Source: Wukongarchaeum sp048886645 (GTDB lineage: Archaea > Asgardarchaeota > Wukongarchaeia > Wukongarchaeales > Wukongarchaeaceae). From it: DNA of 38,088 bases. The translations under genes and the position numbers were made by a program. This document shows, piece after piece, positions 1-7,175 of this stretch; positions within the stretch are counted from its first letter, which is position 1, and every line of letters starts with the position of its first letter. The notes beneath the pieces were generated by a model. That model saw nothing but the letters and a program-made list of their open reading frames with translations. It made no database searches and was not told where the DNA came from. The stretch covers positions 1 to 38,088 of the forward strand of contig JBHLKN010000006.1 in assembly GCA_048886645.1 (NCBI GenBank). The letters are read 5' to 3'.

Positions 1-143
1 TTATGGAAGTCATCGTAATAGTTGTAGTGGTTTGTTTCTGCTGACACTGTTTGCGTGTTTATTCCAACTACTATGAAAACAGAAAGCATTAGAATGCCTA
101 TTGCAAGAAATTTAAGAGACCTGTTATTATAGTTTCGTCTCAT
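1..143 (-). CDS. N-terminus of a secreted or membrane-anchored protein (cut by window edge)
   Basis: The reading frame starts at ATG 143 on the minus strand, a few bases after a GAGGT Shine-Dalgarno site, and stays open for 47 codons to the window edge. The start reads MRRNYNNRSLKF, followed by a hydrophobic stretch of about 20 residues (about 13-33) and then a polar segment, NTQTVSAETNHYNYYDD. This is the layout of a signal peptide or signal anchor, with basic residues, a hydrophobic core and a small-residue VSA before the likely cleavage site. The rest of the protein lies outside the window, so its function is unknown. It is divergent from the next gene. Confidence 0.6.
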   Translation of the reverse strand, partial: MRRNYNNRSLKFLAIGILMLSVFIVVGINTQTVSAETNHYNYYDDFH

Positions 144-617
144 TTTTCTTTAACCTCTTATGTAGAAATACTGCAGTATTTCTCTCCTCTTTTTTTAATT
201 TTAGAACGCTTTTTGTTTGTATAAAAAGCGTCTAATTTAATCCTAAACTTAGGTTTAAGTTTAGATCTCTATGTATAATATTAGGTTTTATTATTATTAA
301 AGTTGTAATAGAAATCTTCGTATATTTATAGTAGTTGCGTCTTCTATGGCTGTTTTTTTGAATTTAAGGTCTTATTTTTTAATTATTAGGGATTTTAAAA
401 GATTTTAGAGTTTTTAATTAATTTTTAGGAATTTTTTGACCTTTTTAATATAATAGGAGGAGGGGGTAGTGATGGGAAAGGTTTTTTTGTAATCTTTTCA
501 AGTTTTAAGTTTAGTTTTTTATTCCCTTTAAGCTTTTAGTTTTTCTTTCTATTTTGGGTTTTTAGGTTGATTTTTAGTAGTGTTGTTGGTTTCGTTTTTT
601 AGAGTTTGGTGAGTTTT
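144..617. other. A+T-rich intergenic region, no gene seen
   Basis: This region separates two divergent genes. It is very T-rich on the plus strand. A strong Shine-Dalgarno-like run at 463-468 is followed by ATG 472, but that frame stops after six codons. It probably holds the promoters for the left-edge secreted protein and for the Fe-S carrier gene. No convincing RNA gene or repeat was seen. Confidence 0.5.
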
Positions 618-1694
618 ATGGTTACAGAAGAAGAAGTGTTTAAGGCTTTGAGTAAGGTTGAGGATCCGGAGCTTGGTCGTGATCTTGTTTCTTTGGGCAT
701 GATACAGGATGTTAAGGTGTGGTGTGGCAGTAAGGTTACTTTTTCTTTGGTTTTGACGACGCCTAGTTGTCCGCTTAAATCGCAGCTTGCAGAAGCTTGT
801 CGTAATGCAGTTATGAGCGTTCCGGGGGTTAATGAAGTTGAGGTAAATGTTACTGCGAGACAAGTTTCGATGCCTCAAAAGTTTTCTATTCCTGGTGTTA
901 GTAATGTAATAGCGGTTGCAAGTGGTAAGGGTGGTGTTGGAAAGAGTACGGTTAGTGCAAATTTAGCTTTAGCCCTTGCTGAGAACGCTCGGGTTGGTTT
1001 GCTTGATGCCGATATTTATGGCCCTAATATACCTTTAATGATGGGGCTGGGTAATGAGACGCCTGAGGTTAGAGATGAGAAGCTTATCCCCTTGGAGAAT
1101 TATGGTGTTAAGATTATGTCTAGGGCGTTTTTGACCGGGGAGTCCGATCCTGTTATTTGGCGCGGTCCTTTGGTGGCGAAAATGGTGAAGGGTTTTTTAG
1201 CTCAGGTGGATTGGGGAGAGTTGGATTATTTGATTGTTGATCTTCCTCCCGGGACGGGTGATGCTTCCATTACTTTAGCCCAGTCTATTCCTTTGAACGG
1301 GGTTGTTATTGTTACAACTCCTCAGGATGTTTCTTTAATGGATGCTGTTAAAGCTTTAAACATGTTTAAAAAACTTGGAGTTCCGATTTTGGGGATTATT
1401 GAAAATATGAGTTATTTTACGTGTCCTCATTGTGGTGAGCGTACAGAGATATTTGATCATGGTGGAGCAGAGAAGGCAAGTGAGATATTGGGTGTGCCTT
1501 TTTTGGGAGCTATTCCTTTGGATCCAAAGATCAGGATCGGTGGGGATTGTGGTAAACCCATAGCAGTGATGGATCCAGAGTCGCCTCAAACGGAATCTTT
1601 TCGGAAAATAGCGAAGTCTTTGGTTTCTAAAATTTGTTTTGAAGCATTGAAAAGTCCTCTTTTCCAACAAAGTAGAGATGGGGGAGATAAGTAA
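618..1694 (+). CDS. Mrp/NBP35 (ApbC)-family Fe-S cluster carrier ATPase with N-terminal MIP18 domain
   Basis: Cytosolic P-loop ATPase of the Mrp/NBP35/ApbC family, which binds a 4Fe-4S cluster at a dimer interface and passes it to apo-proteins. Residues about 1-80 are a MIP18/DUF59 domain (KVEDPELGRDLVSLGMI, then TTPSCP). From about 95 comes the MinD/Mrp ATPase with the deviant Walker A GKGGVGKST at 103-111, the switch region DADIYGPNIP and VDLPPGTGD. The bridging-cluster motif CPHCG is present (MSYFTCPHCGERT). Length, 358 aa, is normal for the fused form. ATG 618 was chosen because GGTGAG lies four bases upstream; the longer TTG/GTG starts fall in or before that site. It runs in the same direction as the CobZ-like gene 32 bases downstream. 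A housekeeping role supplying Fe-S proteins such as RamA is inference. Confidence 0.93.
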   Translation: MVTEEEVFKALSKVEDPELGRDLVSLGMIQDVKVWCGSKVTFSLVLTTPSCPLKSQLAEACRNAVMSVPGVNEVEVNVTARQVSMPQKFSIPGVSNVIAVASGKGGVGKSTVSANLALALAENARVGLLDADIYGPNIPLMMGLGNETPEVRDEKLIPLENYGVKIMSRAFLTGESDPVIWRGPLVAKMVKGFLAQVDWGELDYLIVDLPPGTGDASITLAQSIPLNGVVIVTTPQDVSLMDAVKALNMFKKLGVPILGIIENMSYFTCPHCGERTEIFDHGGAEKASEILGVPFLGAIPLDPKIRIGGDCGKPIAVMDPESPQTESFRKIAKSLVSKICFEALKSPLFQQSRDGGDK

Positions 1695-1726
1695 AAAGGT
1701 GCTAGTACTTTGAAAAGGTGGGATTT

Positions 1727-2203
1727 TTGACGAGTCGTTCTATTTTTGAGATGTTTGAGGAGAGGGGTATTAGGGTTTCTGATCTTATTGAGGCTGCCCT
1801 TGAGGTTTTTGTGCCTCATCCTTCTATTGACGGTTCTCTTGATTCGAAGGAAGCAGTAAGGGAAGCTTTGGAGGAGGAGTTGAAGAGGGTTGTGTCTGAT
1901 TTTAATGTTTGTTCCTTGCTTTTAGCGGGTTTAAGGCTTGATGAAGATGGAGCAAAGGGATTGATTCCCAACCTTAGTGCCAAAGATTATGAGAAAGATA
2001 CTGTGGCCCTTGTTGCTGATGAAATTCTCGGAATGGCTCTGGCAAACTATTTAGCAGGTACTCGAGCCATTTTTCAGTTTAACCAGTTTGAGAGACTGAA
2101 ACCCGGAATTATCGGTAAACTTCCTCCTTTCCTTGATGATATAATATCAGGACTTCTTGCTGGATGTCTTACAAATCTATATAACAAGAAAATTTTACGG
2201 TAA
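1727..2203 (+). CDS. cobZ: CobZ/PgpA-like phosphatase (probable alpha-ribazole phosphatase)
   Basis: 158-residue protein resembling the archaeal CobZ branch of the PgpA (phosphatidylglycerophosphatase A) superfamily. CobZ removes the phosphate from alpha-ribazole phosphate in cobamide nucleotide-loop assembly. Features that fit are a conserved N-terminal helix (RGIRVSDLIEAALEVFVP), a hydrophobic core with DEILGMALANYLAGTRA, and the C-terminal FERLKPGIIGKLPPFLDD motif typical of the family. The start is TTG 1727, with AAAGGTGGG five to seven bases upstream; the GTG at 1718 is part of that ribosome site. The same window encodes CobS and CobY and several corrinoid proteins, which favours CobZ over a lipid phosphatase, but sequence alone does not settle the substrate. 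Confidence 0.72.
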   Translation: MTSRSIFEMFEERGIRVSDLIEAALEVFVPHPSIDGSLDSKEAVREALEEELKRVVSDFNVCSLLLAGLRLDEDGAKGLIPNLSAKDYEKDTVALVADEILGMALANYLAGTRAIFQFNQFERLKPGIIGKLPPFLDDIISGLLAGCLTNLYNKKILR

Positions 2204-2221
2204 ATGAGAGGGGTAGAGTTT

Positions 2222-3220
2222 TTGAGGATTTCTTTGGGGCTTACTACTGGTATGCGTATAAAGGATGGTTTGGAGTTTGCCCAAATAGCGGAAGATTGCG
2301 GTTATTATAGGGTTTTTGTTGGGGAAGATGTGCTTTCGAGAGAGGTTTTTACTTACCTTTCTTTGGTGTCTTTAAGGACTCAGAGGGTTCTTATTGCTTC
2401 AGGTATTGTGAGTTTGTTTGCTAGAAATATTTCTTTGATCGCTTCTGGGGCTGCAGGGATCCAAGAGTTAAGCGGTGAGAGGTTTACTTTAGGGATTGGT
2501 ATAGGTGGTGGTCCTGAAATTGAGAAGTTGACAGGTAAAAGACCTGAAAAGGTGGGAGCGGTTTTACGGGAATCAACTGTGGTGCTTAAACAGCTTTTCA
2601 ATAAGGAGAGGGTGACTTATAAGGGGGTTTACGTAGATTTGGATAACTATAAGCTTGATATACCTTTTAAAGCTCCTCCAGAGATATATTTTGGGGTTAG
2701 GGGGCCAAAATTGCTTGCAATTGCCGGTGAATTAGCGGACGGTGTGATTTTTAGCGGTCCAAAAGCATACTTGTTTCAAGCGGTGAAGATGTTGGATGAA
2801 GCCGCTGAAAAAGCTGGTAGAAACCCTAAGGAAATAGCTAGAGTATTATGGAATCCTCTTGTGGTAACTGAGAAGGTAGAAGAGTTAGAACCAGCTAAAA
2901 ACATAGTTGTTACGATAATTTCAACACTGCCTCCATCCATATTGAAGTATCTTGAGGATCAAAAGGAACAGATAGAGGCTATAAAATTGGTCTATGAGGC
3001 AGGAGACTATTACGGTATGGCGGAAACCATCACAGAAGCAAGTAAAAAAGTAACCCAAGAAATCCTCGATCAGTTCTGCATAACAGGATCCGTAGAAGAG
3101 ATTAGTAAAACTTTCAAAGAATACCAAAAAGAAGGATTTCAAGAGTTTGTTATAGGACCTCCTTACGGAGGAGATCCTAAAAAGGTGATCTCGGCCTTCA
3201 AAATTTTCACAGGAGCGTAA
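2222..3220 (+). CDS. Luciferase-like F420-dependent oxidoreductase, Mer-like (copy 1)
   Basis: 332-residue TIM-barrel protein of the bacterial luciferase/F420 oxidoreductase family, related to 5,10-methylene-tetrahydromethanopterin reductase (Mer). Visible marks are the first strand RISLGLTTG, AEDCGYYRVFVGED, a glycine-rich turn LGIGIGGGPEIEKLTG, the PEIYFGVRGPKLLAIAGELADGV-type barrel segment around residues 150-175, and FVIGPPYGGDPKKVI near the end. TTG 2222 was chosen because it gives the family-like N-terminus MRISLGL and follows GAGGGG by eight bases; ATG 2204 overlaps that site. It starts 18 bases after the CobZ-like gene and ends eight bases before its paralogue, so it is probably in one operon. 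The exact substrate is uncertain: it may act on methylene-H4MPT in methyl oxidation or on something else. The codon bias shifts along the gene. Confidence 0.8.
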   Translation: MRISLGLTTGMRIKDGLEFAQIAEDCGYYRVFVGEDVLSREVFTYLSLVSLRTQRVLIASGIVSLFARNISLIASGAAGIQELSGERFTLGIGIGGGPEIEKLTGKRPEKVGAVLRESTVVLKQLFNKERVTYKGVYVDLDNYKLDIPFKAPPEIYFGVRGPKLLAIAGELADGVIFSGPKAYLFQAVKMLDEAAEKAGRNPKEIARVLWNPLVVTEKVEELEPAKNIVVTIISTLPPSILKYLEDQKEQIEAIKLVYEAGDYYGMAETITEASKKVTQEILDQFCITGSVEEISKTFKEYQKEGFQEFVIGPPYGGDPKKVISAFKIFTGA

Positions 3221-3227
3221 TAAGAAG

Positions 3228-4100
3228 ATGGATTATGGAATCAGTTTCATTGGCGGAAAGTTTCCCATGAAAGAAACCGTAGAAAAAGCAAACCTTTCAG
3301 AAAGATTAGGGTTTGACTACATTTGGGTAGGGGAATCACCAACTTTCGCAATACCCTTTGAGCTAATAGCCGCCATAGCAGAAAACACAGAGAAAATAAC
3401 AATAGGTTTAGGTATCATATCACCCCTACTCTATAACGATATTCACACAATTAAAGCCTTTCAAACATTAAAGGAAGTATATGGCAACAGGTTTATTATA
3501 GGAATTGGACCAGGAGACCGTCACCACTTAGAGTCCGTAGGTTTAGAACAGAAAAACTTCTTGAAGAGGATTAGGGAGTGCATTAAAAACTTGAAGGAGC
3601 ATAAAGCCACACGTGATATGCCGGTTTTTGTTGGGGCAGCAGGTCCTAAGATGATAGAACTTGCAAGCTCTGAAGCAGATGGTATATTGTTAAACTATGT
3701 TCACCCTAGTTTTATTGAATGGTCCCTCAAGCGTTTCAAGAAAAAAGTCTATACGGTCGCTTATGGACCTTCTTTGGTATGTCCTGATCCAGAGAATAGG
3801 AAAAGGTTGATAATGGCTGCCGCTACCGTGGCAATAAGCATCAGAGAGGAAATACAAGAAACCTTTGGAATGAAAGAAACCATTGATGAGATCAAAAAAA
3901 TCTTTGAAGAAGGTCGCTTCGAAGATATCTGGGAATATGAAGTGTTTCTTGCAGAAAAATTCGCCCTATGCACTGCAGTAGACAAACTAAAAGAAAAAAT
4001 AAAAGAGTTTGGAAAAATAGGGGTAGATCAAATAATCTTCAGTTATCCTTCAAGTCACGATAAAACTTCAATAGAAAAGCTTTCAAAAACTTTATTTTAA
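3228..4100 (+). CDS. Luciferase-like F420-dependent oxidoreductase, Mer-like (copy 2)
   Basis: 290-residue member of the same F420/luciferase-fold family, directly after copy 1 and clearly a diverged paralogue. It begins MDYGISFIGGKFPMKET and shows SERLGFDYIWVGES, GNRFIIGIGPGDRHHLESVG (the Mer-like GIGPGD turn), PVFVGAAGPKMIELA and DGILLNYVHP. It is shorter than typical Mer (about 320 aa), mainly in the middle and C-terminal part. The start ATG has AAGA-type upstream sequence but no strong ribosome site, and is probably translationally coupled to copy 1. Its stop codon overlaps, by two bases on the opposite strand, the stop of a truncated corrinoid protein. Whether the two copies form a heteromer or have different substrates is unknown. 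Confidence 0.78.
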   Translation: MDYGISFIGGKFPMKETVEKANLSERLGFDYIWVGESPTFAIPFELIAAIAENTEKITIGLGIISPLLYNDIHTIKAFQTLKEVYGNRFIIGIGPGDRHHLESVGLEQKNFLKRIRECIKNLKEHKATRDMPVFVGAAGPKMIELASSEADGILLNYVHPSFIEWSLKRFKKKVYTVAYGPSLVCPDPENRKRLIMAAATVAISIREEIQETFGMKETIDEIKKIFEEGRFEDIWEYEVFLAEKFALCTAVDKLKEKIKEFGKIGVDQIIFSYPSSHDKTSIEKLSKTLF

Positions 4101-4441
4101 ATTTTAAGAGCTATTTTTATTCCACAGGTTTCACATAAATTAATGATATCTATAAGTATCTTCTTTAATTCCGTTACTTGTTCCTCCTTTATCACAGGTT
4201 TTAGGACCTCCAAACTTGCTTTCATAGCATCTCCTGCAACAAGCACTTCTGGTGCACGTATTTCCTGTTTTTCGTACTTTTCACTCACGACGCTAATAGC
4301 CTTCTTTAATCCTTTATTTATCGCTTCTAAGGGATCAATACATGCTTCTAACGCTTTTTTAGAGAATTCAACCGTCATATCATTATTTCCATTTATAACG
4401 GCTTCACTTAACTTGTCTAATATCTCCTCTTTTGAAGACAT
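4097..4441 (-). CDS. Corrinoid-protein cap domain without the B12-binding domain (truncated)
   Basis: 114-residue protein that matches only the N-terminal four-helix cap (B12-binding_2) of methyltransferase corrinoid proteins: MSSKEEILDKLSEAVING, DPLEAINKGLKKA, EKYEKQEIRAPEVLVAGDAM, ASLEVLKPVIKE. In full-length relatives (about 210 aa) the Rossmann domain with DxHxxG follows. Here a foreign-looking tail with CETCG ends the protein after about 25 residues. The stop overlaps the stop of the convergent Mer-like gene, which suggests that a rearrangement cut the gene. The first 80 or so codons are close to those of the corrinoid gene at 23842-24318, and both share a GGTGGTAT leader. It could be a decaying gene or a free-standing cap that binds partners without cobamide. 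Confidence 0.75.
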   Translation of the reverse strand: MSSKEEILDKLSEAVINGNNDMTVEFSKKALEACIDPLEAINKGLKKAISVVSEKYEKQEIRAPEVLVAGDAMKASLEVLKPVIKEEQVTELKKILIDIINLCETCGIKIALKI

Positions 4442-4587
4442 AATACCACCTTATATCCCCGATTTTTTCTTATTATTAAACTTATTATATTATTGCCGAT
4501 GTACAGATAATTAGAAACCATTTTACAAGGGGAAAGAATTCAATTCTATTTCAATTAAATAAATGTGAATAAAGGGAAGAATTTAGG

Positions 4588-5076
4588 CTATAAGTTCACC
4601 ATGTCACCATAGTAATAAACTAAGGGTTTTTTGTAATTTGTTCGGGCATCTACGACTTCAGCTACGAAGATGGTGCGGTCTCCTACTTCGTGAGATTCGA
4701 TAACTTTACATTCAAGGTTTGTGTGAGCTCCCTTAATCAAAGGGGCTTTTACTTTGCTTGCAGGCTCTGTTTCAAGGTTTATTTTCGAGAGCTTATCCAC
4801 AGTGCGCCCAGAGTTGCTACCACAAAACTCTGCGTGCTTTTTCCATGTCGGGTCAGCTAGGATCCCGTTGATGACGAACTCCCCAGTTTTCTTAATGATT
4901 TCATGTGTATACCTCGAAGGATGGACGGCTATTACTATCATTGGAGGCTTTTCAGAGACTTGGCAGAAGTAGCAACCGGTCATGATGTTTGGTTTTCCGT
5001 TCTCATCCATGGTTGTTATGAAATACATGGGCAATGGAAGCCCGCTAATAGCTAGGTGTATGTCACTTCCAGACAT
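4588..5076 (-). CDS. Flavin reductase-like FMN-binding protein
   Basis: 162-residue split-barrel protein of the flavin reductase/flavoredoxin family, which binds FMN and passes electrons between reduced nicotinamide or ferredoxin donors and acceptors. Family marks are GLPLPMYFITTMDENGKPN at the start, then SEKPPMIVIAVHPSRYTHE, GEFVINGI, the FCGSNSGRTVDK segment around residue 85, and DRTIFVAEVVDA near the end. Length is normal. The ATG start has AGAGGGATAG upstream. It stands alone on the minus strand, 146 bases from the truncated corrinoid gene. A role as electron donor for corrinoid reduction is possible but not shown. Confidence 0.85.
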   Translation of the reverse strand: MSGSDIHLAISGLPLPMYFITTMDENGKPNIMTGCYFCQVSEKPPMIVIAVHPSRYTHEIIKKTGEFVINGILADPTWKKHAEFCGSNSGRTVDKLSKINLETEPASKVKAPLIKGAHTNLECKVIESHEVGDRTIFVAEVVDARTNYKKPLVYYYGDMVNL

Positions 5077-5644
5077 AAACTATCCCTCTTAAACCATTTT
5101 TCAGGTTAAGTGTACACGAGGTTTATAAACCTTTTTTATAAGAACATCGCTACGAAAACCTTTAACTTTAGCTAGGGGACGAAGTAAGGGGGCGGACAGG
5201 CAGCTTATATATTTTAAGAAGGATAAAGAAAATAATAAGCATAGTTATTGACTATGATTAACTTATATGAAGGCTTGAAAACTAGTTGATAGTCGCCGAG
5301 TATAATAGGAAGCTCCCGAAGAGAGACCGAAAATAACTCAGCGACTACTCTCTATATTGATTTTAAAATTTATAAGTTTATGTAATACTAAAAAGAAAAC
5401 TTACTTAACATTATTATCTATCAATTATTAATTATTATTATTAATTGATAATTAAAAATTAATATTAGATTAAATATCACTATGATAAAATTTACTAGAA
5501 TTTATTAGAATATACAATTGTTCATAATTTTGCACCTTATGAATGTGATACAAAATGTGTTATTTCTTTAATACTTTAGGCATGGAAAGGTTTTAAATAA
5601 GTGAGATTTTAAAAAACAGTTAAGTCTTTTTGTGGCGGATGAAA
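5077..5644. other. Long intergenic region with a possible structured element
   Basis: No open frame is convincing here. The part at about 5150-5360 is more G+C-rich than its surroundings and holds inverted repeats: CATAGT/ACTATG at 5239-5255, and TAGTCGC (5290-5296) with GCGACTA (5341-5347), continued by GAG/CTC. Within the second loop, 5321-5334 reads GAGAGACCGAAAAT, identical to the ribosome-binding leader of mtaC and of the corrinoid gene at 9125-9784. The rest, 5360-5590, is almost pure A+T. This could be an unassigned small RNA or the remains of a corrinoid-gene leader. Confidence 0.4.
5586..5600 (+). promoter_or_regulatory. Archaeal promoter (BRE/TATA) of the small winged-helix gene
   Basis: GGAAAGG followed by TTTTAAATAA has the BRE plus TATA layout. 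Transcription would start near 5623-5626, leaving a leader of about 20 bases before ATG 5645. Confidence 0.5.
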
Positions 5645-5989
5645 ATGGATAAGAAAAATTTGGAAATAGATGAAGAAGAATTTGAATACATTTTATATAA
5701 AGCGTTAGGGCCTAGTTGGGGTCAGGTTTTAAAGCTTGTAATACTAGCGGAAAAACCGATAACTGCACAAAGAATCACTGAAATAAGTCAAATAAATCAA
5801 GAGCAGGTCCGTTCCTCGATAGAGTTTTTCACAAAAATAGGGTTGTTTGAGAAAGCTTCGAGTGGTTACGAAATGACAAAGGATATCAAAAAAGTAGAAG
5901 TGGCTATAGAAAGGATTTCAGTAGGAAATGATGGGGCAGCAGTTCAAAGGCTTTTCGTAATTTTGGAATCGATAGTTGAAAACAAATAA
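5645..5989 (+). CDS. Small winged-helix-like DNA-binding protein
   Basis: 114-residue acidic protein with a predicted winged-helix fold. The core GQVLKLVILAEKPITAQRITEISQ looks like helix 1, helix 2 and the turn into the recognition helix; QEQVRSSIEFFTKIGLFEK resembles the recognition helix and the helix leading into the wing; SSGYEMTKD would be the wing. The tail is helical and could dimerise. No named family was recognised. ATG 5645 is preferred because GGCGG lies about six bases upstream; ATG 5639 is the alternative. The G3E GTPase gene follows after 68 bases in the same direction. It may regulate that gene or the methyltransferase genes nearby, but this is inference. Confidence 0.6.
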   Translation: MDKKNLEIDEEEFEYILYKALGPSWGQVLKLVILAEKPITAQRITEISQINQEQVRSSIEFFTKIGLFEKASSGYEMTKDIKKVEVAIERISVGNDGAAVQRLFVILESIVENK

Positions 5990-6057
5990 ATGGGTTCGGA
6001 AACTTGAGTAATATTTTTATAAATGATTTCGTTAAAAAGAGAGGGAGTTGGTTTTGA

Positions 6058-7128
6058 ATGGTTAAAATAAGTGTTATAGCAGGTTTTTTAGGCGTTGGAA
6101 AAACTAGCTTAATTATTGAAATAGGGAAAACTTTGAGCACAGTATATGGGAAAAAAGTGGCAATATTAGTAAACGAGATAGGGGAAGTCGGTGTTGATGG
6201 CAAGTACATTGAAGACTATGGATTTGCTACAAAAGAGATTACTGAAGGTTGTATCTGTTGTTCTTTAGCTCAGGGTTTGGTGAATACTATTACCACGCTA
6301 TCTAAACAGTTTCGACCTGAAGTTATTCTTATTGAGCCCACAGGCGTGGCTTTGCCTTCAAAAATCAGACAGATATTACGCAGACTAAAATTAAAAGAAG
6401 GGGTAGAAATGGTGCCTGTGATAACTTTAGTCGATGGAAGTCGCTTTTCAAAACTTTTTCAAGAGATGAAACAGTTCTCTATGCGACAAATAGAAGATGC
6501 GGACATAATAGCGATAAATAAAAAAGATTTAATCGGTTCGAAGCAAATGCTTTCTGTCATAGAATCTTCAGCACAACAATTAAACCCTAAAGCCACTGTT
6601 TTATCTATTTCCGCAAAAAAAGTTGAGGGAGTAAGGGAACTAGCTGAAATAATACTCAAAAGCGAGATTGTAAAAGATGTAAAAATTTTAGAGGAGCAAG
6701 AAGCATATATAGATTCAGAGGAGCAAGAAGCATATATAGATTCCAAAAACTTGGCTACTATGGGTTCTTATGGTTTAGAAATCGATTTTACAGGTGGGAC
6801 GGAGAAAATCGATTTTGAATACATTAAGGAAGTGCTGGAAACAATAGGGAAAAGGGCAAAGGAATTAGGGGCTGAAGAAATAGGTCATATAAAAGCTAGC
6901 ATAAAAACGCCTGAAGGTACTATGAAAATAAGCTTGTTAGATCTGAAAAGTGATCTTGAAGTTAGTGGCGAAAAACTTAAGGAATTTCATGAGGGAGAAA
7001 TGTCCTTATTGGCAGTAATAAAGGGGATCAAAGACAATCAACTAAAAGAAATTGTGGAAGAAACAGTCTCAGAAATATTCAACGCAAAAAATATTACGTT
7101 TGAAATAAAAGAACACCATCACCAATAA
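6058..7128 (+). CDS. CobW/P47K-type G3E GTPase (metal or cofactor chaperone)
   Basis: 356-residue P-loop GTPase of the G3E/COG0523 family, whose members deliver metals or help load cobalamin enzymes. Walker A is GFLGVGKTS at 9-17. The metal-binding signature GCICC is at 64-68, next to the Walker B region VILIEPTGVALPSK, and the guanine-specificity motif is NKKD near 155. A C-terminal half of about 130 residues with GSYGLEIDF starts after an acidic linker. The linker contains a nearly perfect nine-residue tandem duplication, and the protein ends in EHHHQ, a possible metal site. Its own TATA-like TTTTTATAAAT lies at 6014-6024. It sits next to ramA and the mta genes, so a role in corrinoid or zinc loading of the methyltransferases is a reasonable inference. 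Confidence 0.88.
   Translation: MVKISVIAGFLGVGKTSLIIEIGKTLSTVYGKKVAILVNEIGEVGVDGKYIEDYGFATKEITEGCICCSLAQGLVNTITTLSKQFRPEVILIEPTGVALPSKIRQILRRLKLKEGVEMVPVITLVDGSRFSKLFQEMKQFSMRQIEDADIIAINKKDLIGSKQMLSVIESSAQQLNPKATVLSISAKKVEGVRELAEIILKSEIVKDVKILEEQEAYIDSEEQEAYIDSKNLATMGSYGLEIDFTGGTEKIDFEYIKEVLETIGKRAKELGAEEIGHIKASIKTPEGTMKISLLDLKSDLEVSGEKLKEFHEGEMSLLAVIKGIKDNQLKEIVEETVSEIFNAKNITFEIKEHHHQ
6691..6744 (+). repeat. In-frame 27-bp tandem duplication inside the G3E GTPase gene
   Basis: Bases 6691-6717 and 6718-6744 are identical except for the last base. They encode EEQEAYIDS twice in the linker between the GTPase and C-terminal domains. The near identity points to a recent slippage event, or to an assembly error. 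Confidence 0.9.
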
Positions 7129-7175
7129 TTAAAAATAAAGGGAAAAATTATTTTAAGCTATTTTTTCTCAAGGAT

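Noticed and set aside
606..617. Upstream TTG/GTG starts of the Mrp-family gene
   Set aside because: They coincide with the GGTGAG ribosome site; ATG 618 is correctly spaced from it.
5150..5360. Possible cobalamin riboswitch before the small winged-helix gene
   Set aside because: The conserved B12-box sequence (GCCACTG) is not present, and such riboswitches are rare in archaea.
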